Shown here: positions 1-8,515 of the stretch, one piece after another | How positions within the stretch are numbered: position 1 is the stretch's first letter | How the letters are laid out: each line of letters starts with the position of its first letter | Origin: a bacterium | GTDB taxonomy: Bacteria > Blakebacterota > Blakebacteria > Blakebacterales > Blakebacteraceae | Reading direction: 5' to 3' | DNA length: 10,486 bases | Assembly (NCBI GenBank): GCA_025774205.1 | Contig: JALGWK010000057.1 | Coordinates: 1-10,486 of the forward strand | The notes under the pieces: generated by a model | The model's database searches: none | Told to the model about the DNA's origin: nothing | What the model saw: only the letters and a program-made list of their open reading frames with translations | Translations under genes and position numbers: made by a program

Positions 1-16
1 TCATATGTCCTGTCCG

Positions 17-2251
17 CTACTCGGCCTGCAGGGACCAGAGATAACGGTACCGATAGTAGTTATTCATGATGGTGAGGACGAAGGTCCTCGTCTCTGGATA
101 ACCGATCGACTCGATAAAAGTTTCCGGCCTGTTGTCGGTCAGACTCCGTTCCCACCTCCGGACACTGGTGGGTCCGCCGTTGTAGGCGGCCAGCGCTTTC
201 TCGGTCGAACCGCCGAAACGGTCAACCAGGTGGGCCAGGTAGGGGATGCCGAGACTGAGATTGATCTCGGGGTTGTAGAGCTCCTCGGTCTCGAAGGTCG
301 GCAGCCGAAGCCGACGACGCCATTCTTCGGCTGTCTCGGGCATCAACTGCATCAGACCACGGGCACCGACATAGGAGCGGGCGTCGGGCAGGAAGGCACT
401 CTCCTGCTTGATGAGGGCCAGGATGAGGTAGGGATCGAGTTCGTGCTGTCGGGCTACCGGCTCAATGAGGTCCACGAAGTAGAGCGGGAAACGCAGGTTC
501 AGGTACCGGGGATCGTCCTCATCCCACTGACCGATGGCAAGCAGGCGCTCCCCCAGCCGGATGGCGGCGGCGAAGGCCCGCCCCTCGACGGCGAGGGTCC
601 AGAGATCGTAGAGACGGTCGCGGGCGAAGGAGCGGCCGCTGATGGCGTGCAGCAGCTGGATCTCACCCGCCCGGGTGAGTCCGGTGCGGAGCAGCACGAT
701 CGCCGCCTCGACGGATGTGTCAACCCACCCGGGTACCGCCAGGGGACCGTAGGCTATCTCCTGCGGTTTCACCGGTGGTTCAGGCAGGGGAAGGTCGAGT
801 TCTCCCAGGGCCCGTACTCCGTAATAGGTATAGGGATAGCGCTCCCCGGCCCGCGTGAGATAACCGGCGGCCAGGGTGGAATCTCCGGCGGCTTCCGCCA
901 TCCGGGCCGCCCAGAACCAGCCCTGGGCCTTCTCCTGGGGATAGTAGATACCCCGCCCCAGTTCCACGAACCAGACCCGGGCCTCCTCCAGCTCTCCGGC
1001 GTCACGCGCGCCTTCGCCAAGGCTGAAGAGGATCCGGGCATTCTCCCAGTAGGTCGGGTGGGACTCTATCAGGCGGGCATAGTACGCACCCGCCGCCTCG
1101 CGGTCGACGCTGATGAGACGGTCGCCGGCCAGCTTGAGTGCCCGGGGGGTCCAGCGGCTCGAAGGATACCGGTCGGCGAAGGCGGCCATCGCCTCCGCCC
1201 CGGTCCTCCGGGGCGATGAAGCGGAGATGGCCAGCGCGGCGTAGTAGCCGGCCGAGCTCCGATAGCGGGACGATGTATCTTCTGATTCGGTGAGGACCCG
1301 GGCGGCCTCTGCCCACGAACGCATCCGGTAGAGGCTCATCCCGAGACGGTAGCGGGCTTCATCTCTCTCGGCCGCCGCCGGGGCCCGGTCGAGCGCCTGC
1401 CGGAAAGCATCAGCGGCGCCACTCCAGTTGGCGAGCCCGAAGAGGATCTGCCCCGTCTCCAGCAGTTCACCTGCATTCAGCGAACTCGTGTCGTCGAGCA
1501 GGGCTACCGCCGACCGTCCTCTCGCCTCGTCGCTGCCCGGCAGTTCGAGGGCCAGGCGTCGCAGCCTCCCGGCCTCTTCATGGTCCTCACTCTGGACCAG
1601 TTCCGCCAGCCGGGCAGCGTACCCGGCGGCGTTGCCGATCCCGAGGGCGACGATCCGCTCGATCAGGGCCCGTTCCCGGTCCTCATCCCCTGAGGCAACG
1701 GCCCGCTCGAGCCTGAACTCGAGTACTTCCTCGATGACCGGAGGACTGACCCGGCCGGTTGAGGCAGGAGAGCCGACGTCAGGCGAAGAGAGTGCTGCCA
1801 GCAGGGAGTCGGCCCGGTCGGGCTCCCCCGCTGCAAGGAGGAGACGGGCCCGTTCAAACCGGACCCAGCCCAGCAGCGGCTCCGTTAACGTTTCCTCACC
1901 CCGCTCCAGGGCCGTCGCGGCCGAAGCCGGTCGACCGAGGTTCCGATACGCCATTCCCAGTCCGATCCAGGCCTCACTCTCCAGGGCTTCCTCACTCGCG
2001 GCGCTCGAACGAAGGAACGTCACCGCCATCGCGGCGTCGCCATCCCGCAGGGCCCGCAGGCCCGCTTCCAGGGCCTGGTTCTCTCCGGCCTCCTGCGGAA
2101 TCGGGATCGGAGCTGTCGCAGAGAGGAAGACAGGTGCCGCCGAGGGTGTCTCGACAAGGGCCAGTACGCAAACCACCACAGCGGCAGCCACGAGAGGGAG
2201 TGGCCCTCCACCACGATTGTGGTGTAAACGTATAAGGTCAGGTGTATCCAT
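17..2251 (-). CDS. Soluble lytic murein transglycosylase (Slt70-like)
   Basis: Predicted periplasmic enzyme that cleaves the MurNAc-GlcNAc bond of peptidoglycan to give 1,6-anhydro ends. Counted from ATG at 2251 (744 residues): a short basic start, a hydrophobic stretch at about 18-34 (signal peptide or anchor), then about 550 residues of Ala/Leu-rich helical repeats like the Slt70 superhelix, then a C-terminal SLT domain. The SLT domain shows the catalytic Glu in IKQES (about residue 617), GLMQLMP (about 632-638), NPEINLSLGIPYL and AYNGG (about 689-693). An in-frame TTG at 2290 would add 13 residues but has no visible ribosome binding site and would leave no gap to the divergent DUF72 gene, so the ATG is preferred; its own ribosome site is weak. 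The gene ends with TAG at 17-19. The domain assignment is firm; the exact start is not. Confidence 0.93.
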   Translation of the reverse strand: MDTPDLIRLHHNRGGGPLPLVAAAVVVCVLALVETPSAAPVFLSATAPIPIPQEAGENQALEAGLRALRDGDAAMAVTFLRSSAASEEALESEAWIGLGMAYRNLGRPASAATALERGEETLTEPLLGWVRFERARLLLAAGEPDRADSLLAALSSPDVGSPASTGRVSPPVIEEVLEFRLERAVASGDEDRERALIERIVALGIGNAAGYAARLAELVQSEDHEEAGRLRRLALELPGSDEARGRSAVALLDDTSSLNAGELLETGQILFGLANWSGAADAFRQALDRAPAAAERDEARYRLGMSLYRMRSWAEAARVLTESEDTSSRYRSSAGYYAALAISASSPRRTGAEAMAAFADRYPSSRWTPRALKLAGDRLISVDREAAGAYYARLIESHPTYWENARILFSLGEGARDAGELEEARVWFVELGRGIYYPQEKAQGWFWAARMAEAAGDSTLAAGYLTRAGERYPYTYYGVRALGELDLPLPEPPVKPQEIAYGPLAVPGWVDTSVEAAIVLLRTGLTRAGEIQLLHAISGRSFARDRLYDLWTLAVEGRAFAAAIRLGERLLAIGQWDEDDPRYLNLRFPLYFVDLIEPVARQHELDPYLILALIKQESAFLPDARSYVGARGLMQLMPETAEEWRRRLRLPTFETEELYNPEINLSLGIPYLAHLVDRFGGSTEKALAAYNGGPTSVRRWERSLTDNRPETFIESIGYPETRTFVLTIMNNYYRYRYLWSLQAE

Positions 2252-2293
2252 GAGCTTTGAGAACCTACGGGAACCAAAGAGGGACGTCAAGTG

Positions 2294-3145
2294 ATGGACA
2301 CAGATATCCGTGTCGGGCCCGCGGGCTGGTCCTATGACGACTGGAAGGGTCCGGTCTATCCACCCGAGGCCGGTTCAACCTTCGATCGGCTGAAGGATTA
2401 TTTCGACACCATCGAGATCAACAGCACCTTCTACCGTCCCCAGAAACCGTCAGTGGTGGAGAAGTGGATCGCGCGCGTGGAGGAGAACCGACGCTTCCTC
2501 TTCACGGTCAAACTGTGGCGTCACTTTACCCACGACGCGAAGACCTTCGACGAGGAAGCCGTCCGGAGTGTCCGGGAGATGCTCAACCCGCTGCGGGAGT
2601 CGGAGCGACTGGGAGCGGTCCTCTGCCAGTTCCCCTGGTCGTTCCGGGGGAACCGTGAGAATTCCCGCTATCTGCGCGATCTCTTCGAGATCTTCAGCGA
2701 TTTCCCCCTCGCGATCGAGGTCCGTCATGCCTCCTGGGGCACCCCCGCTGTCTACGACTGGCTGCGGGAGAAGGGGGTGGCCTTCTGCAACATCGATCAG
2801 CCGGTGATCGGGGCGAGTCTCGACCGGACCGAGGAGGCGACCTCGTCGATCGGCTACTTCCGACTCCACGGTCAGAACATCGAGAACTGGTTCAGGGAGG
2901 ACGCCGACGTGGCGGAACGGTACGACTATCTCTACGACGCGGAGGAACTGGAACCGTGGGCCGAGGCGATCGAGCGTCTGGCTCCTCAGTTGAGCCAGCT
3001 TTTTATCATCTTCAACAACCACTATCAGGGACAGGCCCCGGCCAATGCCCTCGAGCTCCTGGCCCGCCTGACCGGCGGGAAGGTATCTGTCCCCCCACCC
3101 CTCCTGAACGCTTACCCGCGGCTGGAGAGGATAGCCCGGACCTGA
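2294..3145 (+). CDS. DUF72 (YecE-like) family protein
   Basis: A cytoplasmic TIM-barrel-like protein of the DUF72/YecE family, whose biochemical role is not established. The family signatures are all present, numbered from ATG 2294: GWSYDDWKG near residue 11, IEINSTFYRP at about 40-49, a VLCQFPWSF strand near 109, IEVRH at about 141-145, YFRLHG at about 188-193, and NNHYQGQAPANA at about 241-252. Length (283-284 residues) is normal for the family. A GTG directly before the ATG (2291) is an equally possible start: AGAGGG at 2278-2283 lies 7 nt from the GTG and 10 nt from the ATG. It is divergent from the lytic transglycosylase gene, so its promoter must lie partly inside that gene's 5' end. 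No neighbour suggests a function. Confidence 0.92.
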   Translation: MDTDIRVGPAGWSYDDWKGPVYPPEAGSTFDRLKDYFDTIEINSTFYRPQKPSVVEKWIARVEENRRFLFTVKLWRHFTHDAKTFDEEAVRSVREMLNPLRESERLGAVLCQFPWSFRGNRENSRYLRDLFEIFSDFPLAIEVRHASWGTPAVYDWLREKGVAFCNIDQPVIGASLDRTEEATSSIGYFRLHGQNIENWFREDADVAERYDYLYDAEELEPWAEAIERLAPQLSQLFIIFNNHYQGQAPANALELLARLTGGKVSVPPPLLNAYPRLERIART

Positions 3146-3170
3146 GCGCCAGCGGAACGCGCCCGACCTC

Positions 3171-3186
3171 TGATCCATTGATCCAT
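3171..3186. repeat. 8-bp perfect tandem repeat
   Basis: TGATCCAT occurs twice head to tail (3171-3178 and 3179-3186) just downstream of the DUF72 gene, at the edge of the AT-richer patch. It could be a slippage product, chance, or the footprint of an excised element with 8-bp target duplication. No inverted-repeat ends are seen around it. Confidence 0.5.
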
Positions 3187-3314
3187 CCGGTAAACATGAC
3201 CACCAGGCGGAGTCGTCCTAATAATGATATGAACGACTGGCGTGAACCTGCACAGGGAGTCATGGACCATGCGTTCACGGTCATTATTCAGGCTGGGACC
3301 AGTATTACATCCCG

Positions 3315-3743
3315 ATGCCGAAGCTCTATTTCCCGATCCTCATCTCTCCTCATGTAAGACTCGAGCCGGAGATGAGCTTCAGTGAGAACGACACGAAACA
3401 TGGTGATAACATCGGTTCCGCCAGCCAGTTCACCATCGGTGTCGGTGTGTTCCCGATCCTCAATCTCAGAGAATCATCGCTCTTCTACTATGGATTCCGT
3501 TTCGGCAGCCAGCAAATCCATGTCTTCCCGGACGATCACAGGTCTGAGTCGAAAGCGCGTGGTCTCTACCTGTCCCTCTGTATCGGCGCCGAGTATTTCC
3601 TTGATCCCCATGTCAGTCTCGGGAGCGAGCTGCAAACTCGATATTCCTCGCTGCGCATCACACATACCGATTGGGCAGATCCGTTCGAGAAACGGCAGGA
3701 AACCTCCACCATCGCCCTGATCTTCGTTCGTTTCTATCCCTGA
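3315..3743 (+). CDS. Outer-membrane beta-barrel-like protein, probably 5'-truncated remnant
   Basis: A 142-residue frame with the alternating polar/hydrophobic strands of a small outer-membrane beta-barrel: a YFPILISPHVRLEPEMSF strand pair at the start, YYGFRFGSQ in the middle, GAEYFLDPHVSLGSELQTRYS, and a last strand ending in aromatic residues (IALIFVRFYP), as in proteins folded by the BAM machinery. There is no signal peptide, and no ribosome binding site before ATG 3315. The same frame stays open upstream to a TGA at 3243-3245 without any ATG, GTG or TTG, and the codons just before the ATG (GWDQYYIP) look like a continuing barrel strand. I infer that the true start has been lost, making this a remnant. 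Base composition is clearly less GC-rich than in the flanking genes. It converges with dnaE2, 26 bp apart. Its specific function is unknown. Confidence 0.55.
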   Translation: MPKLYFPILISPHVRLEPEMSFSENDTKHGDNIGSASQFTIGVGVFPILNLRESSLFYYGFRFGSQQIHVFPDDHRSESKARGLYLSLCIGAEYFLDPHVSLGSELQTRYSSLRITHTDWADPFEKRQETSTIALIFVRFYP

Positions 3744-3769
3744 TACCGGATCGAACTGGAAAGCGGCTC

Positions 3770-6700
3770 TCACCCCACCGAGGCGGCGCGGCGGCCGGTG
3801 GCGGTCTGCTTCCCCGCCTGCGGCAACTCACCCCGGCCGAGCACACTGAGCCGGTCCATCGTCAGCGAGATGGCGCCCCATTCCTCCTCGACCAGGCCGG
3901 TCAGGATGAAGGGTCCGCGGGTCATCAGCTCGGGGGCGTAGCGGCGGTACTGCCGGGGGAAGACGGTCACCTCGTAGAGGGCGGTGGTATCCTCGAAGGA
4001 GACGAACTCCATCACCTCGTTGTGGACGGTGTGGATTGGCTTGGCGGTCACCCGCCATCCCACCAGGCGCACCTGTTCTCCCACGTGGCGCTCGAGGTCC
4101 TGCCCGGAAATCAGGGGCGGGCCCCGCTCGGCCTTCACACCGGCGATCGCCTCCTCGTACAGCGTCAGGGGGTGAGCGCTCACCAGGAAATCGAGCGTCT
4201 CGGCCTCGAAGGCGAGCACGGTCGACTCGTCGTAGCCGGGTGTCTCCGGCAGAGCGGCGGGCAACGGCATCTCCAACGGGAGCATCAGGGCCGGGCCCCT
4301 CCCCGACCGGATCACTTCCCGGCGCCGCAGGAGCGCCCGCCACATCAGCTCGGGGCGGGTCCCCTCACCCAGGCCGTCAAGCGCCCCGCAGCGGATCAGG
4401 GCCTCGATCTCAGAGGGCTGCAGCGCCACCCGGTCCATCAGGTCGTCGAACCCCGTGAAGGGACCGCGCCGTTCCCGCTCATCGACGATCGCTTCGGCCC
4501 CCTCCCCACTCAGCCCTCCCACCTGGCACAACCCCACCCGCAGCCGGCCGAGCCAGCCGCCGGGCAGGTCGAGCTCGTCGGGGGTGACATCACCCAGCGC
4601 CAGTGCTTCGGCGGCGGCGGCCGCCTCCGGGCGGGTAACGCCGGTCCAGGCGATCCGGCTCTCGTTCACGTCGGGCCCCACGACCTCGAGACCGAGCCGC
4701 ATCGCCTCCGAGACGTAGGCGATGGTGGAGTAGAACCCGCCGTAGTTGGAGAGCACCGCCGCCATCAGCTCGGCCGGGTAGTGGGCTCGCAGGTAAGCCG
4801 CCTGGAAGGAGACCAGCGCGTAGGAGGCCGAATGCGCCTTGCAGAAGGAGTAGCCGCCGAACGACTCGATCTGGCGCCACAGCTCGGCGGCGATGTCGGG
4901 TTCGACCCCGCGTTCGGTGGCGCCCTCCATGAACTGCCGGCGGTAAGCGTCGATGCGCTCGAAGTCACGTTTCTTCCCCATGCTCTTCCGCAGTCCGTCG
5001 GCGTCAATGAGTGACATCCCGGCGATGTGGTGGGCCACCTTGATGACATCCTCCTGGTAGCACATCACCCCGTACGTATCGCCGAGCAGTTCCTCCATCT
5101 TCGGGTGGAGCCAGGCGAAGGGGGCACCGTTGTGGCGCTCGACGTAGGCGCCCATCATGCCGCTGGAGGAGACGCCGGGGCGGATGATGCTGGAGGCGGC
5201 CACCAGGGTCTCGAAGTCGCCGCAGTCGAGCTTGCGCAGCAGACTCCGGGTGGCCGGGCTCTCCACGTAGAAACAGCCGACCGTGTCCCCCCGGCTGATC
5301 AGCTTCCGGGTGGCGGTATCCTCGGTGGGATCGAAGTGGACGTAGGAGATGGTGTGGTCGTGGAACTCCTCCACGTCACGGCAGGCGTCCTCGATGACGG
5401 CCAGCGACCGGTTCCCGAGCAGGTCGATCTTCACCAGCCCGGCATCCTCAACCGGGTACATGTCCCACTGGGTGACCACCACCCCCTTGGCCGAGCGCTC
5501 CACCGGGACGTGATCGGTCATCCGGTCGGGGGCGATCACGATCCCCCCGGGGTGGACCCCGAGGTGCCGGGGGAAACCGTCGAGCTGCTCGGCCGCCTGG
5601 AGGACCGTGCTCCACGGCTCCTCGGTCAGGTCGATCCCCCGGAAGCGGGGATTGGAGGCGATCTTCTCCCGCAGTTCGCCGGCGTTCGAGAACCACCCCA
5701 GCCGTTTCGTGACCATGGCGATCTCCCCCTCGGGGAGGCCGTGGACCTTGGCCACCTCTCGCACCGCCGCCCGCCCCTGGAAGGTGACCTGGGTGGCGAT
5801 CATGGCCACCCGGTCCTCGCCGTACCGCTTGTAAACGTACTCCAGAACCCGGTCGCGGTCGCGCCACGAGAAGTCGATATCGACGTCGGGGGCGTCGGAG
5901 CGGCCCTGGTTGAGGAACCGCTCGAAGTAGAGGTCGTGCGCCAGGGGATCGACGTGGGTCAGCCCGAGAGCGTAGGCCACCACGCTGTTGGCGGCCGAGC
6001 CCCGACCGCAGGTGGGGATCCCCTCGGTCCGGGCGTAGTGGACGATGTCGGCCACCACCAGGAAGTAGTCGGCGTACCCCATCTCGGAGATGATCTCCAG
6101 TTCGTGATCGAGCTGGTTCCGCACGTCGTCTCGCAGGTCACCCGCGTCGGGGATCGGCATGTTCCCCGCCTCCCCCGGCTTCGGGCACCACGGATCGTCG
6201 GCGGGGTAGATCTGTCCCATCGTCTGGCGCGGTTCATCCCGGGTGCCGTAGCGCCAGACCACTCCGCGCAGGCACTGCTCCCGCAGGTGCTGCAGGGGAT
6301 CCTTCGCGACCCGTGGTCCGGCAGCTCCGAGCGGCCGGTAGCGGGGCATCAGCAGCCCCCCCAGTGGCGGCTCCCCGCGAGACCTGTCCGCCAGATCCGC
6401 GGCGTTCCCGACCGCTTCGGGGAGGTCAGCGAAGATCTCCTGCAGGTCGCTCTCCCCCTTCAGCCACGCCTGGCGGGAGGCGGTGAACTCCGCCGGTACC
6501 GCCGAGAGGGCCGCGTTGAGACCGATCGCGGTGAGCAGGTGGTGCCGCCAGTGATCCCACGGGTGGGCGAACCAGACCTCGTTGGTCGCGACCGGCCGCA
6601 CTCCCGATTCGATCAGCCGGCGCCTCTGCGCCTCCACCAGCACGCGCCGCCACGGCCGCCAGGCGCAGAGGGCGAGCGAGTGCCCCTCGGTGTCGCGTGC

Positions 6701-7207
6701 TGCAACAAGTTTGGCCAGCAGGTCGGGGTCGTCGGAGAGCACCTCCACCCCGGGGCCCCGCCCGATCAGCGCTTCCAGCAGGTCGAAATTCTTCCGGAGG
6801 TGGCGCTCGCTCACGAGCCGGCAGAGCTCGGCGTACCCCGCCTGCGATCCCGCCAGCAGTACCGCCCGGCGCGGCCTGCCCTCCCGACCACCCCGATCAC
6901 CTCCCCCTGCTCCGTTACCCTCCGCTCCCTCGATGAATCCCCGCCGGGAGCGGGAAGACTCGGTGCCGTCGGCGTCGCTGCCGGCGGGCCCTGGGAGTCG
7001 TTCCCGGAGGTCGACCCCCACGATCGGGCGGATACCCGCCCGGCCGGCTGCCTGCACGAAGGGAACCACCCCGTAGAGACCGTTGATGTCGGTGATCGCG
7101 ACCGCTTCCATCCCGAGGCGGGCGGCCTGCTCGCAGAGATCCCCGGGAGTGCTCCCCCCCCTGAGGAAGGAGTGGCTGGAACTGACGGAGAGGTGGGCGA
7201 ACCCCAT
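3770..7207 (-). CDS. dnaE2: Error-prone DNA polymerase III alpha subunit (DnaE2/ImuC type)
   Basis: C-family DNA polymerase, 1145 residues, likely used for lesion bypass after DNA damage. Domains in order: an N-terminal PHP domain (about 1-280); the palm with the catalytic triad, seen as PDVDIDF (Asp 441, 443 and 445 region) and LVKIDLLG (Asp about 595); fingers with SFGGYSFCKAHSASYALVSF (about 782-801); a helix-hairpin-helix region (about 888-950); and a C-terminal OB fold (about 1045-1130). It stops soon after the OB fold, without the long tau-binding tail of replicative DnaE1, which supports DnaE2. The PHP motifs are degenerate: HLSVSSSHS where active domains have HxH, and TDINGLYG where TDH is usual. 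A low-complexity Gly/Arg/Ser insertion (about 73-115) explains part of its length. Start ATG 7207 is 2 bp after the dinB stop, indicating coupled translation; longer in-frame starts inside dinB were set aside. An alternative is a third DnaE class rather than strict DnaE2. Confidence 0.9.
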   Translation of the reverse strand: MGFAHLSVSSSHSFLRGGSTPGDLCEQAARLGMEAVAITDINGLYGVVPFVQAAGRAGIRPIVGVDLRERLPGPAGSDADGTESSRSRRGFIEGAEGNGAGGGDRGGREGRPRRAVLLAGSQAGYAELCRLVSERHLRKNFDLLEALIGRGPGVEVLSDDPDLLAKLVAARDTEGHSLALCAWRPWRRVLVEAQRRRLIESGVRPVATNEVWFAHPWDHWRHHLLTAIGLNAALSAVPAEFTASRQAWLKGESDLQEIFADLPEAVGNAADLADRSRGEPPLGGLLMPRYRPLGAAGPRVAKDPLQHLREQCLRGVVWRYGTRDEPRQTMGQIYPADDPWCPKPGEAGNMPIPDAGDLRDDVRNQLDHELEIISEMGYADYFLVVADIVHYARTEGIPTCGRGSAANSVVAYALGLTHVDPLAHDLYFERFLNQGRSDAPDVDIDFSWRDRDRVLEYVYKRYGEDRVAMIATQVTFQGRAAVREVAKVHGLPEGEIAMVTKRLGWFSNAGELREKIASNPRFRGIDLTEEPWSTVLQAAEQLDGFPRHLGVHPGGIVIAPDRMTDHVPVERSAKGVVVTQWDMYPVEDAGLVKIDLLGNRSLAVIEDACRDVEEFHDHTISYVHFDPTEDTATRKLISRGDTVGCFYVESPATRSLLRKLDCGDFETLVAASSIIRPGVSSSGMMGAYVERHNGAPFAWLHPKMEELLGDTYGVMCYQEDVIKVAHHIAGMSLIDADGLRKSMGKKRDFERIDAYRRQFMEGATERGVEPDIAAELWRQIESFGGYSFCKAHSASYALVSFQAAYLRAHYPAELMAAVLSNYGGFYSTIAYVSEAMRLGLEVVGPDVNESRIAWTGVTRPEAAAAAEALALGDVTPDELDLPGGWLGRLRVGLCQVGGLSGEGAEAIVDERERRGPFTGFDDLMDRVALQPSEIEALIRCGALDGLGEGTRPELMWRALLRRREVIRSGRGPALMLPLEMPLPAALPETPGYDESTVLAFEAETLDFLVSAHPLTLYEEAIAGVKAERGPPLISGQDLERHVGEQVRLVGWRVTAKPIHTVHNEVMEFVSFEDTTALYEVTVFPRQYRRYAPELMTRGPFILTGLVEEEWGAISLTMDRLSVLGRGELPQAGKQTATGRRAASVG

Positions 7208-7209
7208 GG

Positions 7210-8445
7210 TCAGGCACACTCCGCCCGGCCGGGGTCCATCTGGCCCCGGGGGGCGCCGACGGCGCGCCCCGAGGAGATGGTCCAGAACCCGTGGCGATCC
7301 CGGATGCGGTCGACCGCCCCCGAGAGCGCCCGCCCCCGCTGCGCCCTGGTGGGGGTCCAGCCGTCGGCGCCGGTAAGGTCGTCGAAGAGGTCGGTCTGTT
7401 CCAGCCCGCCGGTGAGCCCGGTCAGGCGTACCCCCACCTGCCGGACCCGCACCCGCCGCTCCCAGAGCCGTTCGAGGAGATCGCGCGCGGCCGGGGCGAT
7501 ATCCCGTTCCAGGTCGGTGGGCATGGCCAGGGTGCACTGGCGGACGGAGTCGATCGAGTCGGAGAACCGCAGCCGCACCGCCACGGTCCGGGTCGCCCGG
7601 CCTGTGCGGCGGAGACGCCCCACGGCCTGCTCCACGAGTCGCCGCAGGGTGGCCTCCACGGCCCGCTGGTCGTTGGTGTCCACGTCGAAGGTCATCGAGG
7701 CCCCGGCCGAGCGGACCGGCCCCTGCGGCTGCACCGGCGAGCAGTCGACCCCCCGCGACCGCTCGCTCAGGAGACGCCCGTTCACCCCGAAGGCTATTTC
7801 GAGATAGCGGGTGTGCACTCCGGCCACCTCGCCGCAGAGACGCAGGTTGAAATCGAGGAGGCGCCGTTCGGTCTTCTCCCCTACCCCGGGGAGGCGGCGG
7901 GCACGCAGGGGACGCAGGAAAGCGGACTCCCAGCCGGGACTCACGTCGCAGAACCCGGCCGGCTTCACGCACCCGGCGGCCACCTTGCTCAGCAGCTTGT
8001 TGCTTCCCAGACCGACCGAGGCGCTCAGCCGCAGGCGGGTGTGGACCTCCCGCTGGATGCGGCTCCCCACGTCGGCGGGGATGCCGAAGAGCCGGGTGGT
8101 GCCGGTCAGGTCGAGGTAGGCCTCATCCTGGCTGGCCGGTTCGATCACCGGACTGTAATCGCGCAATATGCCGAAGAGCGCCTGCGAGGCGCGCATATAG
8201 AGATCCGGATTGCCGGGCAGGACCACCGCCTCAGGGCAGAGCTTCCGCGCCCTTTTGAGCGCCATGCCCGAGGTCACCCCCGACTGGCGGGCCTCGTAGG
8301 AGCAGGAGGCCACCGCCGTCCGGGGCGCGTAGACCCCGCCGAACGCCACGATCACCGGGCGCTCCCTGAGGGCGGGATCGGCCACCTGCTCCACCCCCAC
8401 GTAGAAGGCGTCGAGGTCGAGGTGCACGATCGCCCGCTCACTCAT
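7210..8445 (-). CDS. dinB: Y-family DNA polymerase IV (DinB)
   Basis: Translesion DNA polymerase of 411 residues. The palm carries the metal-binding carboxylates: Asp10 in HLDLDAFY, and Asp107-Glu108 in SQDEAYLDL; Tyr15 sits at the steric-gate position. RLPGVGEKT (about 185-192) is the helix-hairpin-helix of the thumb, followed by a little-finger domain (about 240-345). QTDLF at about 350-354 fits the bacterial beta-clamp-binding consensus. All catalytic residues are kept, so this is a true polymerase and not the inactive ImuB that usually partners DnaE2. The start ATG 8445 follows the DUF429 gene by 63 bp and has no strong ribosome binding site. The stop lies 2 bp before dnaE2, so the two polymerases are almost certainly co-expressed. 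SOS control through the nearby LexA is inferred from context. Confidence 0.93.
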   Translation of the reverse strand: MSERAIVHLDLDAFYVGVEQVADPALRERPVIVAFGGVYAPRTAVASCSYEARQSGVTSGMALKRARKLCPEAVVLPGNPDLYMRASQALFGILRDYSPVIEPASQDEAYLDLTGTTRLFGIPADVGSRIQREVHTRLRLSASVGLGSNKLLSKVAAGCVKPAGFCDVSPGWESAFLRPLRARRLPGVGEKTERRLLDFNLRLCGEVAGVHTRYLEIAFGVNGRLLSERSRGVDCSPVQPQGPVRSAGASMTFDVDTNDQRAVEATLRRLVEQAVGRLRRTGRATRTVAVRLRFSDSIDSVRQCTLAMPTDLERDIAPAARDLLERLWERRVRVRQVGVRLTGLTGGLEQTDLFDDLTGADGWTPTRAQRGRALSGAVDRIRDRHGFWTISSGRAVGAPRGQMDPGRAECA

Positions 8446-8496
8446 GGTGCCGCACAGATTTCGAGGAGGTTGAACTACGGAACTGTCGGAAAGACC

Positions 8497-8515
8497 TGCC
8501 TGGGTCGGTCAGGCA
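8497..8515 (-). other. Hairpin over the DUF429 stop codon
   Basis: TGCCTG and CAGGCA (6-bp arms, 7-nt loop) pair across the end of the DUF429 gene, in the 63-bp gap to dinB. No run of T follows, so it is a poor intrinsic terminator. It could be an mRNA stability or attenuation element, or chance. Confidence 0.35.

Noticed and set aside
1-16. Start of another minus-strand gene (ATG at 2-4)
   Set aside because: Only one codon would be inside the window and the AGGA upstream is too close to the ATG to judge.
5027-7807. Very long open frame on the plus strand opposite dnaE2 and dinB
   Set aside because: The translation is Pro/Gly/His/Arg-rich without domains and mirrors the GC-rich codon pattern of the real minus-strand genes; other long antisense frames here (for example opposite the transglycosylase) are of the same kind.
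7208-7972. N-terminal extension of the DnaE2 frame into dinB
   Set aside because: It would overlap dinB by over 750 bp and encodes low-complexity Arg/Gly/Pro sequence; the family N-terminus starts at ATG 7207.
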